A DNA stretch of 37,616 nt. Origin: Microcaldota archaeon. Lineage in GTDB: Archaea; Micrarchaeota; Micrarchaeia; Micrarchaeales; CABMGC01. Of this stretch, positions 6,385 through 14,817 are shown in pieces (within the stretch, counting starts at the first letter, position 1; each line of letters begins with the position of its first letter). The translations under genes and the position numbers were made by a program. The DNA lies in assembly GCA_027449585.1 (NCBI GenBank), contig DAIDLJ010000006.1:1-37616 (forward strand). The letters run 5' to 3'. Below the pieces are notes generated by a model. The model searched no databases and was not told the origin of the DNA. It was given only the letters and a program-made list of their open reading frames with translations.

Positions 6385-6891
6385 GCTCACGTATGTAGAG
6401 CCTATATCTGAAAGCCTGCTCTCTTTAAGGGAGACGCGCTGAGCCACAAAAGACCCGAAATAGTGGCTTGAATTAGTTGTTATGAACTCCTTTGTTGCTG
6501 GAACTTCGTGCTTTACCCTAGCAATGGTTATGTGCGGGTGATACTCCCTTTTGTCCGGGGCAAATCCGTATGCTTCAAGCCCAAATGCAATATCAGAGCG
6601 TAACTTTGCGGATATACCACCGTCTAGAATATTTGCGAACACTGTCTGAACGGCTTTTTCGCCGAAAAAGGATAGCCCTTTGACTTTTACCTCGAACTTT
6701 TTAATCTTAATTGAGTCCATTATCATCTTTGCATCGTCGACTTTTTCATCGTTAATTTCTCCAAGGAAATGCAATGTGAGATGGATGTTGCTAACAGTCA
6801 CCGCGGAGAACCTGCCCGGCATCTTGGCTGCAATATCGTGCAGGGATGTGCGCAGGCCTTCGGGAAGGTCTATTGCGATGAAAGCGCGCAT
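6361..6891 (-). CDS. thpR: RNA 2',3'-cyclic phosphodiesterase (LigT/ThpR family)
   Basis: This 176-residue protein belongs to the 2H phosphoesterase superfamily, which opens 2',3'-cyclic phosphates on RNA ends and in vitro can join 2',5' linkages. Both catalytic His-x-Thr motifs are visible: HLTLHFLGE near residue 37 and HPHITIARVK near residue 120, about 83 residues apart as expected. The N-terminus MRAFIAIDLPE is typical. The ATG at 6891 lies just downstream of a TATATATA stretch. In archaea it may act on tRNA-splicing or repair ends, which is pertinent given the intron-bearing tRNA and splicing endonuclease in this window, though that link is inferred. Confidence 0.92.
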   Translation of the reverse strand: MRAFIAIDLPEGLRTSLHDIAAKMPGRFSAVTVSNIHLTLHFLGEINDEKVDDAKMIMDSIKIKKFEVKVKGLSFFGEKAVQTVFANILDGGISAKLRSDIAFGLEAYGFAPDKREYHPHITIARVKHEVPATKEFITTNSSHYFGSFVAQRVSLKESRLSDIGSTYVSLYERELT

Positions 6892-6937
6892 ATATGCTAT
6901 ATATAACTAAGCGGTTTAATTTAATCTGTGTTTTGCA

Positions 6938-7267
6938 ATGGTTAGCATAGATTCCTTTTTCTCCATCGACATACGAGTCGGTCGCATAGTCTCTGTTGAT
7001 GACCATGAAAAGGCGAGAAAGCCCATGTATAAGCTTATGGTGGACCTTGGCCCGGAGATAGGCATCAGAAAGATTATTGCTGGGATAAGGGATAAATACA
7101 CAAAAGAGGAGCTAATCAATAAAAAGATAGTGTGCATAGTTAATCTTGATCCGAAGGTAATAGCTGGGGAGGAATCGCAGGGTATGGTGCTCGCTGCTGG
7201 AGAGACAGATAGGGTGGCGCTACTCGTCCCGGACAAGGATATGCCGGAAGGGTCTAAGATTCATTGA
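6938..7267 (+). CDS. tRNA-binding OB-fold protein (CsaA/MetRS-beta-like)
   Basis: This is a free-standing 109-residue tRNA-binding domain of the EMAP-II/Trbp111/CsaA type. Diagnostic segments are FFSIDIRVGRIVSV at the start, KARKPMYKLMVDLGPEIGIRKI, and the C-terminal VNLDPKVIAGEESQGMVLAA. In archaea such proteins serve as the separate beta subunit or C-terminal tRNA-binding module of methionyl-tRNA synthetase, or as chaperone-like CsaA. The start ATG 6938 fits the domain boundary. It lies seven bases before the nucleotide kinase-like gene on the same strand, probably in one operon. Confidence 0.9.
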   Translation: MVSIDSFFSIDIRVGRIVSVDDHEKARKPMYKLMVDLGPEIGIRKIIAGIRDKYTKEELINKKIVCIVNLDPKVIAGEESQGMVLAAGETDRVALLVPDKDMPEGSKIH

Positions 7268-7274
7268 TGGTTTT

Positions 7275-7862
7275 GTGGCAAGGAGAATTGTTGTGACTGT
7301 TGTGGGGCTGCCGGGGTCCGGGAAGAGCCTTGCCGCAGATATGCTCAAGAAGAGGGGATTTGAGGTAATCGAACTTGGGGACATATGGCGCGAGCTTCTT
7401 AAGAAGAACCATATATCAAGGTTTGACCCAAAAGGTACGCGCGAGTTCACACGGAAGATAAGGCAGCAATATGGAAAGGATGTTTACGCCAGATACGCAT
7501 TCAAGAAGGTTCAAAAGAAGAGGCATCTTGTGGCAATAATGGGAATAAGGAGCACCTATGAAATGGACTACCTTAAGATGCATCTTGATAATATATACAC
7601 TATAGCGCTTCTTGCGCCTATGGGGATGCGGTTTGAGCGGTTAAAGACACGCGGCAAACCCGAGGACCCAAAGACACTAAAGGATTTCAGGTGGCTCAAT
7701 ACGAGAGAGAGGCGAGGGTTCATGAAGGCCCCTTCGGAGGAGAAGCATGGAGTAATGCACATTATAAGATCAGCTGATTATGTTATAGCAAACACTTCTA
7801 CGGTCAGGAAGCTGGAAGAGAATCTTGCAGGAGTGTTGAAAAAGATAAAAGCTACCAAATAA
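7275..7862 (+). CDS. P-loop nucleotide kinase-like protein (UPF0200 family)
   Basis: This 195-residue protein starts at GTG 7275 and carries a Walker A motif, GLPGSGKS, at residues ~11-18. Further features are ELGDIWRE, MGIRSTYEMDYL and a kinase-like lid rich in Arg (RTRERRGFMK-type segment). The pattern matches the archaeal UPF0200 family, which resembles dephospho-CoA and adenylate kinases. The true substrate is not known to me, and archaeal dephospho-CoA kinase belongs to a different family. It follows the tRNA-binding protein gene after seven bases, so the two are likely one transcript. Confidence 0.85.
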   Translation: MARRIVVTVVGLPGSGKSLAADMLKKRGFEVIELGDIWRELLKKNHISRFDPKGTREFTRKIRQQYGKDVYARYAFKKVQKKRHLVAIMGIRSTYEMDYLKMHLDNIYTIALLAPMGMRFERLKTRGKPEDPKTLKDFRWLNTRERRGFMKAPSEEKHGVMHIIRSADYVIANTSTVRKLEENLAGVLKKIKATK

Positions 7863-7910
7863 TTCTTAGAGACATAGATATAGCTAAGGGTTCAAAATCC
7901 TGAATTAAGT

Positions 7911-8243
7911 TTAAACCTTAACCTGCACTGCAACATTGTGATAGTGCCTGTTCTCCACGTCGGTTATCCTGCTGCGTATTACCTTCATTCCGAACTCTGT
8001 GAGGCCTAGCGGTTTTGGTTCTTCGCCCTTCTCTGTGAAGTCTACTATTCCCTCCTTCTTTAGCTTCTTTAGAGTGTACCAGACGCCGCTCTGCGAAACT
8101 TCGTACTTGCTTGCAATGTGATCCACGAAGTCGGTTGCTGTTGGAATCAGATTAAGCCCGATCTCGTAGAGGAGCATCAGCTCCTTGTCAGTGACCCGCA
8201 GCTGATCAAAGTTTCCAACATTAGTAATAGTTTGTAGAGGCAT
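7911..8243 (-). CDS. Winged-helix transcriptional regulator
   Basis: This 110-residue DNA-binding protein has a winged helix-turn-helix at about residues 40-85: the segment SQSGVWYTLKKLKKEGIVDF is the recognition helix running into the wing. No ligand domain is present, so it probably acts as a small dimeric repressor or activator. The ATG at 8243 lies about 45 bases downstream of a TATA box (8284-8293), and a near-palindrome GTTGCTCTTATGCAAC (8267-8282) sits between them. This suggests negative autoregulation. The divergent neighbour is the prepilin peptidase gene, but its start is more than 200 bases away. Confidence 0.85.
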   Translation of the reverse strand: MPLQTITNVGNFDQLRVTDKELMLLYEIGLNLIPTATDFVDHIASKYEVSQSGVWYTLKKLKKEGIVDFTEKGEEPKPLGLTEFGMKVIRSRITDVENRHYHNVAVQVKV

Positions 8244-8266
8244 AAGAGCACCAAAAGGGATTTTTC

Positions 8267-8293
8267 GTTGCTCTTATGCAACAAATATATAGT
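8267..8293 (-). promoter_or_regulatory. TATA box and candidate operator of the winged-helix gene
   Basis: On the minus strand, CTATATATTT (8284-8293) is followed at once by the interrupted palindrome GTTGC-N6-GCAAC (8267-8282), which lies where the transcription start should be. Another GTTGCAT half-site occurs just upstream of the TATA box (around 8292-8298). A repressor bound here would block polymerase, so this is a plausible autoregulatory operator. Confidence 0.5.
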
Positions 8294-8469
8294 TGCATAT
8301 TGCTATTGACTTCATATTGACGTTTATCAGATTAAGCATGGCTACTGGTGAAAATGAGATCCCATGCGCTGCGACGTCGAAGTCTTTTTGCATTGCCAAC
8401 ACTTTCTTACTCCCATTACTACATGGCACATCATGATTTTTAAATCTTTCCTATAAGAATACTTGTTGT

Positions 8470-9333
8470 ATGATAGACTACTCGCAGATAGACTTGGCAG
8501 TTCTTTTGCTCATATCATTCATCTACGCCGTGTATGATGTGTTCAATAGGAGGAATGTGCCGAATTCATTCGTCTACTTCACGATACTTATTGGAATAGT
8601 AATGGCACTACTTTCTAATTCAGGAATGACGCTGGTGACTGCGTTTGTCGTGGCCATCGTGGTCGGGGCAGTAGGATATACAATTTACAAGGCAGGATTG
8701 CTTGGGGCTGGAGATGTGCTTGAGTTCGTGTTTATTGCGCTCGCCATGCCGGTGTGGCAAAATACATTCTTCGAAAACACGTACCAATGGAACATACCTT
8801 TTGTACTATCCGTAATAATAGCTGCTGGATATGCTTCGCTGATATTCATACCAATATATTATCTTCTTGTGAAGAAGCCGCCTAGAAAGGCGCCGAAACC
8901 TAACGGGAAGCGCATGGCTATAGGAACTGTGTTCTTCATAGTGTATATGATATTCATCTTGGCCATGAGATACCTGTATGACATAAATGTGGTGGGCAGC
9001 GTTCTGATATTCCTGCTTGCATTCTTTGCAGGAATAACCATGATTTATGACCAAAGAATATATCTGGGAATGGTGGAATTTATTTACCCTAGCAAGCTTG
9101 AAGAGGGAGACATGATTGCAACAAACCTAATGAGCAAGAAGGACCTTGCCATATTCCAGAAGAAGGCAGACTTCGGAAGGCTTGCTTCTGACAGACTAAT
9201 AGCCCATATAAAAAATGTAAGGGTAAAGCTGCCGGTATACAGGGACTCGGTGCCCTTCTCCCTTTTCATATTCATAGGCGTGCTGATATCGCTTGCTTAT
9301 GGAAACATAATACTGCTGATGATAGGTATCTGA
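8470..9333 (+). CDS. Type IV prepilin peptidase (A24 family, FlaK/PibD-like)
   Basis: This 287-residue polytopic membrane aspartic protease would cut class III signal peptides of archaeal pilins and archaellins. The two catalytic aspartates are visible: D23 in YDVFNRRNVPN and D82 in the GxGD motif LGAGDVLEF. About six to seven hydrophobic helices are present, with a basic cytosolic loop (KKPPRKAPKPNGKR) near residue 140. It extends well past the minimal A24 core. The ATG at 8470 lies about 30 bases after a TTTTTAAATC element, which suggests a leaderless or short-leader mRNA. The pilin-like protein at 939-2690 is a plausible substrate; no archaellum or pilus operon is visible in the window. 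Confidence 0.92.
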   Translation: MIDYSQIDLAVLLLISFIYAVYDVFNRRNVPNSFVYFTILIGIVMALLSNSGMTLVTAFVVAIVVGAVGYTIYKAGLLGAGDVLEFVFIALAMPVWQNTFFENTYQWNIPFVLSVIIAAGYASLIFIPIYYLLVKKPPRKAPKPNGKRMAIGTVFFIVYMIFILAMRYLYDINVVGSVLIFLLAFFAGITMIYDQRIYLGMVEFIYPSKLEEGDMIATNLMSKKDLAIFQKKADFGRLASDRLIAHIKNVRVKLPVYRDSVPFSLFIFIGVLISLAYGNIILLMIGI

Positions 9334-9335
9334 GC

Positions 9336-10946
9336 CTAGACCTCGACGTCGCTCCTTTTTGGTATTGACGATGTAGCGCCAGACTTCTGAACTGCAAGTG
9401 CAGATGCCCTATTGGCAAAGTCCATGGCATGGTATAGATCCATGTTCTCCGATAATCCGGCGGCCAGGACCCCAACAAAAGTGTCCCCCGCGGCCTGCGT
9501 GTCGATGGCATTTACTTTTATTCCATTAATCCTTACAAGCTCGCTGCCGGAGATAGCTGCCGATCCCTTGCTGCCCAGGGTAACTATGATGGTTTGATTG
9601 GGTCTTGCCCTTATCTTCCTGGCATATTCCATTGCTGATTTATGGCCTGTGGGGGGTCTGGCAATGCCAGCCAGATGCGCGGCTTCAGCCTCGTTTACTA
9701 TCACATAGTCAGCATTTAGAAGCGTCTTTCTACTGCACTGGGATATTGGCGCTGCATTAAGTATGGTTATTGCTTTTTTCGATGCGGCTCTTGACAGAAA
9801 ATGACGGGCAATATCTTCTGACGGGGATAGCTGGCTTATTGCTATGTCATTACGCCGGAAATTTATCTTGTTTATGTCGCTTTTTGTCAGCATGGACTCG
9901 CTTCCGGGAATTGAGATTATAGTGTTTCCGGACTTCTTGTCTATGAATACGATAGACAATCCAGATGGCCCCTTTACTGATTTTATGTATTTCGTGTTTA
10001 TTTTCTCCTTTCTTATGAAATCGATGAGCTCCATGCCGAAATTATCAGCGCCAAGACAGGTCACCAGGTATACGGATCCGCCAAGCCTCTTTGCGGCAAC
10101 CGCCTGGTTGAGGCCCTTTCCACCGGGCGACTTCCTTGCTTGGGAAGCTTTTACCTGCTCAAGAGGCCTTGGGAATCGCTCGCATGGGATTGTAAGAGTA
10201 GTATTTGGGCGGCCTAGGACAAAGATTCTGGGCTTTGATCCGGAATCAATCTGATCTATTATGCGCATTACTGCATTGGTGTTTGAGAGGTTCTCTAGCA
10301 TGTAGTCCGGATTCTCCTTCCTTAGAATCTCATACGAATGATGCCCGGTTGCAAGCGCTAACATCTTCACTCCGGCGGCTCTTGCCTCCCTAACATCTAT
10401 TGCAGTATCTCCAAAATAGAGTGTTTTTTGGGGTGTGAACTTGCGACCGGAGATCAGGTTTGCGTGTTTTATGGCTTTGATTATCATGCCTTTCTTGCGG
10501 TTTGATCCGTCTGCATAAATGCCGAAATCGAAGATGCCATCCAGGCCCATTTTTGCCATCTTCATGTCCGCTATCGGCTCGATGTTGCCGGTCACTATGC
10601 CAAGCATGTATCCTTGTGCCTTAAGCTGCGATAGCAGCGGCTTTACGCCGCCCAGAATGGTGGTGCGGTATTCTGAAAGGTGATTCCTGAAGTGTTCTGT
10701 GGTATAATGATAGAGGGTGCCTAGTCTTTTGAGGGCTTCTTGGCGGTTAACCCCTGCCTTCTGTGATAGCAAAAGTAGAAGCTCGGTGTTTACTATGTGG
10801 CCGTAATCTGGAACCGCAGATGCTGGAAGGTTGGTGCCGAAGGTCTTGTTTACCGCGTATGTGAAGCGTTTGTAGGTTATTCGGCTCTTGCCGACTAGCC
10901 TTATTAGGGTTCCGTCGATGTCGAATAGGAGAAGCGTTTCTCGCAT
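9336..10946 (-). CDS. HAD phosphatase-ribokinase (PfkB) fusion protein
   Basis: The protein has 536 residues and two enzyme domains. Residues ~1-235 are a HAD hydrolase of the phosphoglycolate phosphatase type: DIDGT at residues 9-13 (nucleophile D9), a Thr-Gly-Asn motif (GIVTGNIEP), and YFGDTAIDVREARAAG. Residues ~240-536 are a PfkB/ribokinase domain: SPGGKGLNQAVAAKRLGG and DTQAAGDTFVG, with catalytic base D488. The family usually has DTTGAGD, so Ala replaces Gly before the anion-hole Ala. Such kinases phosphorylate ribose or nucleosides, and the phosphatase could act on a related phosphosugar. The reading frame is uninterrupted across the junction. It converges on the prepilin peptidase gene with a two-base gap. 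Confidence 0.9.
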   Translation of the reverse strand: MRETLLLFDIDGTLIRLVGKSRITYKRFTYAVNKTFGTNLPASAVPDYGHIVNTELLLLLSQKAGVNRQEALKRLGTLYHYTTEHFRNHLSEYRTTILGGVKPLLSQLKAQGYMLGIVTGNIEPIADMKMAKMGLDGIFDFGIYADGSNRKKGMIIKAIKHANLISGRKFTPQKTLYFGDTAIDVREARAAGVKMLALATGHHSYEILRKENPDYMLENLSNTNAVMRIIDQIDSGSKPRIFVLGRPNTTLTIPCERFPRPLEQVKASQARKSPGGKGLNQAVAAKRLGGSVYLVTCLGADNFGMELIDFIRKEKINTKYIKSVKGPSGLSIVFIDKKSGNTIISIPGSESMLTKSDINKINFRRNDIAISQLSPSEDIARHFLSRAASKKAITILNAAPISQCSRKTLLNADYVIVNEAEAAHLAGIARPPTGHKSAMEYARKIRARPNQTIIVTLGSKGSAAISGSELVRINGIKVNAIDTQAAGDTFVGVLAAGLSENMDLYHAMDFANRASALAVQKSGATSSIPKRSDVEV

Positions 10947-10987
10947 ATTCTATCAATAGATATCCACATTCTTTCTTTAAATAATAA

Positions 10988-12523
10988 CTACTTTGGGGGC
11001 TGCTTGCTCTTGCTGGGTTCTTTTGTCCTCATCTCTGGGATGGTATACTTATTCCAGAATAGCTTGTATAGACCTAGCTTGTCTGGAAGATCCCTAAGGA
11101 AAGGTATGAATGGGAACAGCAGCAGCACGAGGAACGAGACAAGAGCTATTGACCCGTTCTCTAAATCGCTCCACCAAGGGATGTTGCTTGTGACTATCTG
11201 TAGCAGGTTGTAAGGTATAAGCCAGTATTGCAAGTACCATGGGAAGGGACCTACGCTTAACATTCCCCATTGCGGCACGCTCAGTCCATATTCGGCTCCG
11301 GCATTCCAGAGTATTCCGGTGTCGTAAAGGAATCGTATCACGTATGTGGTGTTGCTTTCAGATGTGGCTTCTGCTTGGAGTATTGGCTGGTAGGCTCCGA
11401 CCTGCGCCATATAAGTAAGGCGTGAGACCATCGCTATTAATGGGTTGCTCGAATTTATGCCTGCGCTTATGCTTCCATTAGAATTGAAGTAGGAGTATGC
11501 TTCTGACATCGCGGCGTTCTGGGCATGCGAGCTCTCGGATAGGAACATGGCCTCGTAATTATTCGAGTGCGTGATATTCAGGTACGTGGAATAGGGCATG
11601 GTTACATAGACCTGCCGCGTGTTGAATGTGTATGGATTTATGGTGTCAAGATATGTGGCTGTTGGGGATGACATATTGAATTCGCCTAGAAATGCTAGCG
11701 CTACGGCTGATGGATTAGATTTTGCGGCTGCGCTTATGGTAAGTGGGGGCAGGTATGGCGCAGTGAATAGGGCTGCGAACACCAGTACTAGCGCAAGGAG
11801 ATAGAGCATCCGGCGATACATCATTTTGTGGTCGATTTCTATCATTGTGTAGGGTATGTCCTTTCGGTATGGGGTGAGTAGCCCGTTCTTTCTGACTATG
11901 CTGTAATGCATCATTATCAGAAATATTAGGATTATGGGTATTGCGGCGACGTGCCATCCGTAAACTGCTCCGGCATTCATGGGATTTATCCAGTACCCAA
12001 GGCCCATCCCGTTCCACAGGTCGGAGCCGGCCTGCTCGTTTACCTGGGCAAGAAGGCTTCCTCCGATTCCGACGCCGAAGGCAAATTGCAAAAGAACGAG
12101 AAAAAGCATCAGGCAGCCTATTACCCACATGAGCTTCCTGCTCTTGAAGGCCGATGTTGCAAAATTTACAAGGAGGTGGATGAAAAGCAGTGTCACGAAC
12201 GCCTCGGCAGCCCATAGGTGAACGCTTCTTATGAACGCCCCTGGAAGAGTAAAGTTCCACCAGTAAGGGCCAAATATGACCATTATTATTCCCGTGGCTA
12301 TCAGTATGCCGAGGAGCTCTAGAAGGTATACCCCTAGAGTAAAGAAGAAGTTGTTGGCGTACGACGGTCCCATTCTTATTGTGAGGTCTTTGAAAGTGTC
12401 CAGAATGTTGTCCGGATTAGCTAGATCTTCTTTGCCGTTATTGGTCTGTGGCATAAAAGGATATCTAATAAAAGAAATAAAATGCTTCTGATAATCCGCT
12501 AGCTTCAAATACGTCATTTGCAT
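10988..12523 (-). CDS. Cytochrome b (bc1/b6f-type)
   Basis: This 511-residue membrane haem protein would be the quinol-oxidising subunit of a bc-type complex. The haem-ligating His pairs are H102/H116 and H191/H206. The second pair is spaced by 14 residues, as in b6, rather than 13 as in mitochondrial cytochrome b. The N-terminal four-helix core is followed by a long Asn/Ser-rich outside insertion (residues ~275-385), then FPWYLQYWLIPYN, which resembles the quinol-site PEWY region, and a final helix with a basic tail. Because the C-terminal part is fused, this is a bc1-like arrangement. No Rieske protein or cytochrome c1 gene is adjacent. The start is MQM or the second Met. Confidence 0.92.
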   Translation of the reverse strand: MQMTYLKLADYQKHFISFIRYPFMPQTNNGKEDLANPDNILDTFKDLTIRMGPSYANNFFFTLGVYLLELLGILIATGIIMVIFGPYWWNFTLPGAFIRSVHLWAAEAFVTLLFIHLLVNFATSAFKSRKLMWVIGCLMLFLVLLQFAFGVGIGGSLLAQVNEQAGSDLWNGMGLGYWINPMNAGAVYGWHVAAIPIILIFLIMMHYSIVRKNGLLTPYRKDIPYTMIEIDHKMMYRRMLYLLALVLVFAALFTAPYLPPLTISAAAKSNPSAVALAFLGEFNMSSPTATYLDTINPYTFNTRQVYVTMPYSTYLNITHSNNYEAMFLSESSHAQNAAMSEAYSYFNSNGSISAGINSSNPLIAMVSRLTYMAQVGAYQPILQAEATSESNTTYVIRFLYDTGILWNAGAEYGLSVPQWGMLSVGPFPWYLQYWLIPYNLLQIVTSNIPWWSDLENGSIALVSFLVLLLFPFIPFLRDLPDKLGLYKLFWNKYTIPEMRTKEPSKSKQPPK

Positions 12524-12596
12524 TGGAACTGGCCGATGAGCATTCCATGTTTTTCATCATCATTAAATATCTTTTGTGAATACTGCATATGGTTAT

Positions 12597-13355
12597 ATGG
12601 CTAAGGCAAATTCAGATGTTGGGAGGAAGGGGAAGATTTCGGCTAGATGGATAATATTGGCACTGCTCGCACTAGTAGTCCTTGCAGGCGCATACCTGTT
12701 CTTCACATACGGGTCGCTGCCCGCGGCGGTTATTACGGCAAAGAACCTCAATTCTACTACGCTTGTGTCCATAATGGCGCAGAAGGTCAATTCCACTGCG
12801 CTCGTCAACCTTTCATATTCCGGATCCATATTGGTAAATAATACCGATCCGCTGGTCAGCTTCTTCTACAACAAGAATGGCAGTCAGTCGTGGTCTGAAC
12901 TTAGATTGACGGAGATGCCAAATGTCGGAGATATTGAAGCAAAAACATATCTGAACCAGACTTCTGGAAAAGGAGTTGGGTGTGTGGTGTATAACTTTAC
13001 AGGCCCAAATGCCACGCAAAAGTGCGAGAACTCGGCTTATCCATACTCGGTTTACACGAATATACTTGGTTACCTATTTGACTTATCAAGCATTGGCAAT
13101 GTAAGCACAGTGTCTTATGGGTTGCAGTCTGTTAGCGGACAGCCTTGTTATTCCGTATCTGGATCTGGGACCGTTATGGTTAACGAAGGATTATTTAACA
13201 AGACAGGATATGCCCCGGCGAGATTTACTTTCAATACGTGCCTTTCAGCCAAATACAATGTGCCGCTCAATGTGGAGGTGCATGCCGTGCTGAATAATGG
13301 GGATTCTATCAGCTTTGACGTGCAGAATTATGGAATGATATGGTCCGGCAGCTAA
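12597..13355 (+). CDS. Secreted or membrane-anchored protein of unknown function
   Basis: This is about 252 residues from ATG 12597 (MAKANSDVG). I prefer this start over a GTG at 12576 because a TATA-like AAATATC lies about 30 bases upstream, implying a leaderless mRNA. A basic N-terminus is followed by one membrane helix (about residues 16-37) and an outside domain with many Asn-x-Ser/Thr sequons and four Cys, which could form two disulfides. I recognise no family. It is divergently transcribed from the cytochrome b gene, and so might belong to the same cell-surface respiratory system, but that is only proximity. Confidence 0.75.
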   Translation: MAKANSDVGRKGKISARWIILALLALVVLAGAYLFFTYGSLPAAVITAKNLNSTTLVSIMAQKVNSTALVNLSYSGSILVNNTDPLVSFFYNKNGSQSWSELRLTEMPNVGDIEAKTYLNQTSGKGVGCVVYNFTGPNATQKCENSAYPYSVYTNILGYLFDLSSIGNVSTVSYGLQSVSGQPCYSVSGSGTVMVNEGLFNKTGYAPARFTFNTCLSAKYNVPLNVEVHAVLNNGDSISFDVQNYGMIWSGS

Positions 13356-13369
13356 AAATGTAGTTGCAT

Positions 13370-14365
13370 TTAGGACTCGTCTAGGCGACTTTCGAGCCTT
13401 GATAGCGCTTTATGCACAAGCAGATGGTCATGCATCCTTGAATCTGAGCGTAGGGATATCCTATCTGTGGTGTTTGGCACTATTCCTTCAGCCATCTGCC
13501 AGCGCTTGTATCGGGTAAATGTAGCTTTTGCCATGGCATAGAGTTTTTGGGCAAGATCTTTGCCTCCGGATTCCAATGCTTGCTCGGACGCAGATGCGAG
13601 ATCAAAGGCAACGGTATTTAGTTCGTTTGCTGCAACGGACTTCTGCTTAAGCAGTGCCGCGAATATCTGATATTCGATGCCGTCCAGGTGCTCTTTTTTT
13701 ATCCCGGTGGCATGGGAAGTGAGCAAGTCATCCATTATGAAGTTTACTTCGGAAAAGTCTCGCGGCCTTAGTTTCTCAAGAGAGTTTAGCATTTGATTTG
13801 TATACCTTAGGTCTTCCCATAATGGGGAAAATTCGTTGTCATAACCGCCACCACTTATGTGCGTGCGATATAGGTTTTGTGAATGGTCGGCCAGTTCCCT
13901 CGCCCATTTTAAGGTGCCTGAATTTATGTTATGGCGGTCGATTATTGTAGTATCTACTATCTGCAAGTACATGGCGCTTGCCGAGAAGAGATAGCCTATG
14001 TTCTCGTGTGCCCTGGCCATGGTTAGGCTTTTTAAGATAAACTCTGATTTTAGTGACCTGGCGCTGCCTTGCGCGGAAAGTAGGGTTATTTCCGGATTTG
14101 TGTGCATGCTCTGGCTTAATTTTGAGAAGCTGTCCTGCGCCCAGGTTACTGCTTCATCTCTTGCCGCTTTCATCTCGTCTGGGCTCTTCTTCGTTGGAGC
14201 GCCGTTATCTTCCCATAGCACTCTGCTTGCGGTCTCTTCTGGGATTTTGGCGGCTTCCTTGAATGCTCCGATTACTTCTGTCTCGCTTACGCGTTTGGCA
14301 TCGACAAGATCTATCTTTGGTTGCGCTCTTCCTTTTGCATTCCTCTCTTTTGGCATGAAGACCAT
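13370..14365 (-). CDS. Helical cytosolic protein of unknown function
   Basis: This is about 331 residues, predicted mostly alpha-helical, with no membrane segment. The frame opens further upstream (to a TTG at 14416), but I favour ATG 14365: TTTTAATATC lies about 26 bases before it, the normal spacing for a leaderless archaeal gene. ATG 14356 is the next alternative. The middle is rich in long amphipathic stretches with Ser-Ala-Leu, as in TPR or tetratricopeptide-like scaffolds, although I cannot define repeats. There is no recognisable enzyme motif. It converges on the gene at 12597-13355. Confidence 0.7.
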   Translation of the reverse strand: MVFMPKERNAKGRAQPKIDLVDAKRVSETEVIGAFKEAAKIPEETASRVLWEDNGAPTKKSPDEMKAARDEAVTWAQDSFSKLSQSMHTNPEITLLSAQGSARSLKSEFILKSLTMARAHENIGYLFSASAMYLQIVDTTIIDRHNINSGTLKWARELADHSQNLYRTHISGGGYDNEFSPLWEDLRYTNQMLNSLEKLRPRDFSEVNFIMDDLLTSHATGIKKEHLDGIEYQIFAALLKQKSVAANELNTVAFDLASASEQALESGGKDLAQKLYAMAKATFTRYKRWQMAEGIVPNTTDRISLRSDSRMHDHLLVHKALSRLESRLDES

Positions 14366-14461
14366 GAAAGGCTTCAATTTTATGATATTAAAAGGTTGCC
14401 TTGATGTTTTGGCCAAAAGTAAGCTTTAATAATCAGGCGTGGCTCAGTGTCTTTGATTTGC

Positions 14462-14722
14462 ATGACATTCAAAGGATACGCAAAGAAGGTTTGGAAGGAG
14501 ATGAACGCCGAGTGGAATATGCCGGCCAAGGATAAGCTTGCCGGATCTGCTGGATTTTCTACTGCAATGGGTATCTCTGTCGGACTGCTAGCTGAACTAT
14601 CAACGCTGGGAAATGGGCTAGTCCTTGGGGCTGAAGCTGCAGGCTTTTCGCTTGGAGGAAGCCTGGTATATCACGCGGTTGGAAAAGCGGTCACGGAGAT
14701 CAAGAAGCTTAAAAGAAATTAA
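14462..14722 (+). CDS. Small protein with a glycine-rich hydrophobic segment
   Basis: This 86-residue product from ATG 14462 has a basic amphipathic N-terminus (KGYAKKVWKEMNAEW), then a glycine/alanine-rich hydrophobic region that could form one or two membrane helices, and a Lys-rich tail. A TTTAATAATC element lies about 30 bases upstream, implying a leaderless start; an upstream in-frame start would add five residues. I recognise no family. It is the last gene before the integrated element and probably belongs to the chromosome rather than the element. Confidence 0.55.
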   Translation: MTFKGYAKKVWKEMNAEWNMPAKDKLAGSAGFSTAMGISVGLLAELSTLGNGLVLGAEAAGFSLGGSLVYHAVGKAVTEIKKLKRN

Positions 14723-14817
14723 AGCACAAGCTTTCCAGATATAAAAAGAGACTTGGTTGAAAGCTTGGGGTATTAGGCAGGGCGCTATTGCATTAAGCCC
14801 CATTTTTCACTAAATTT

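Noticed and set aside
7862..7905. tRNA-like GGGTTCAAAATCC element
   Set aside because: There is no acceptor or anticodon stem around it; a chance T-loop-like string.
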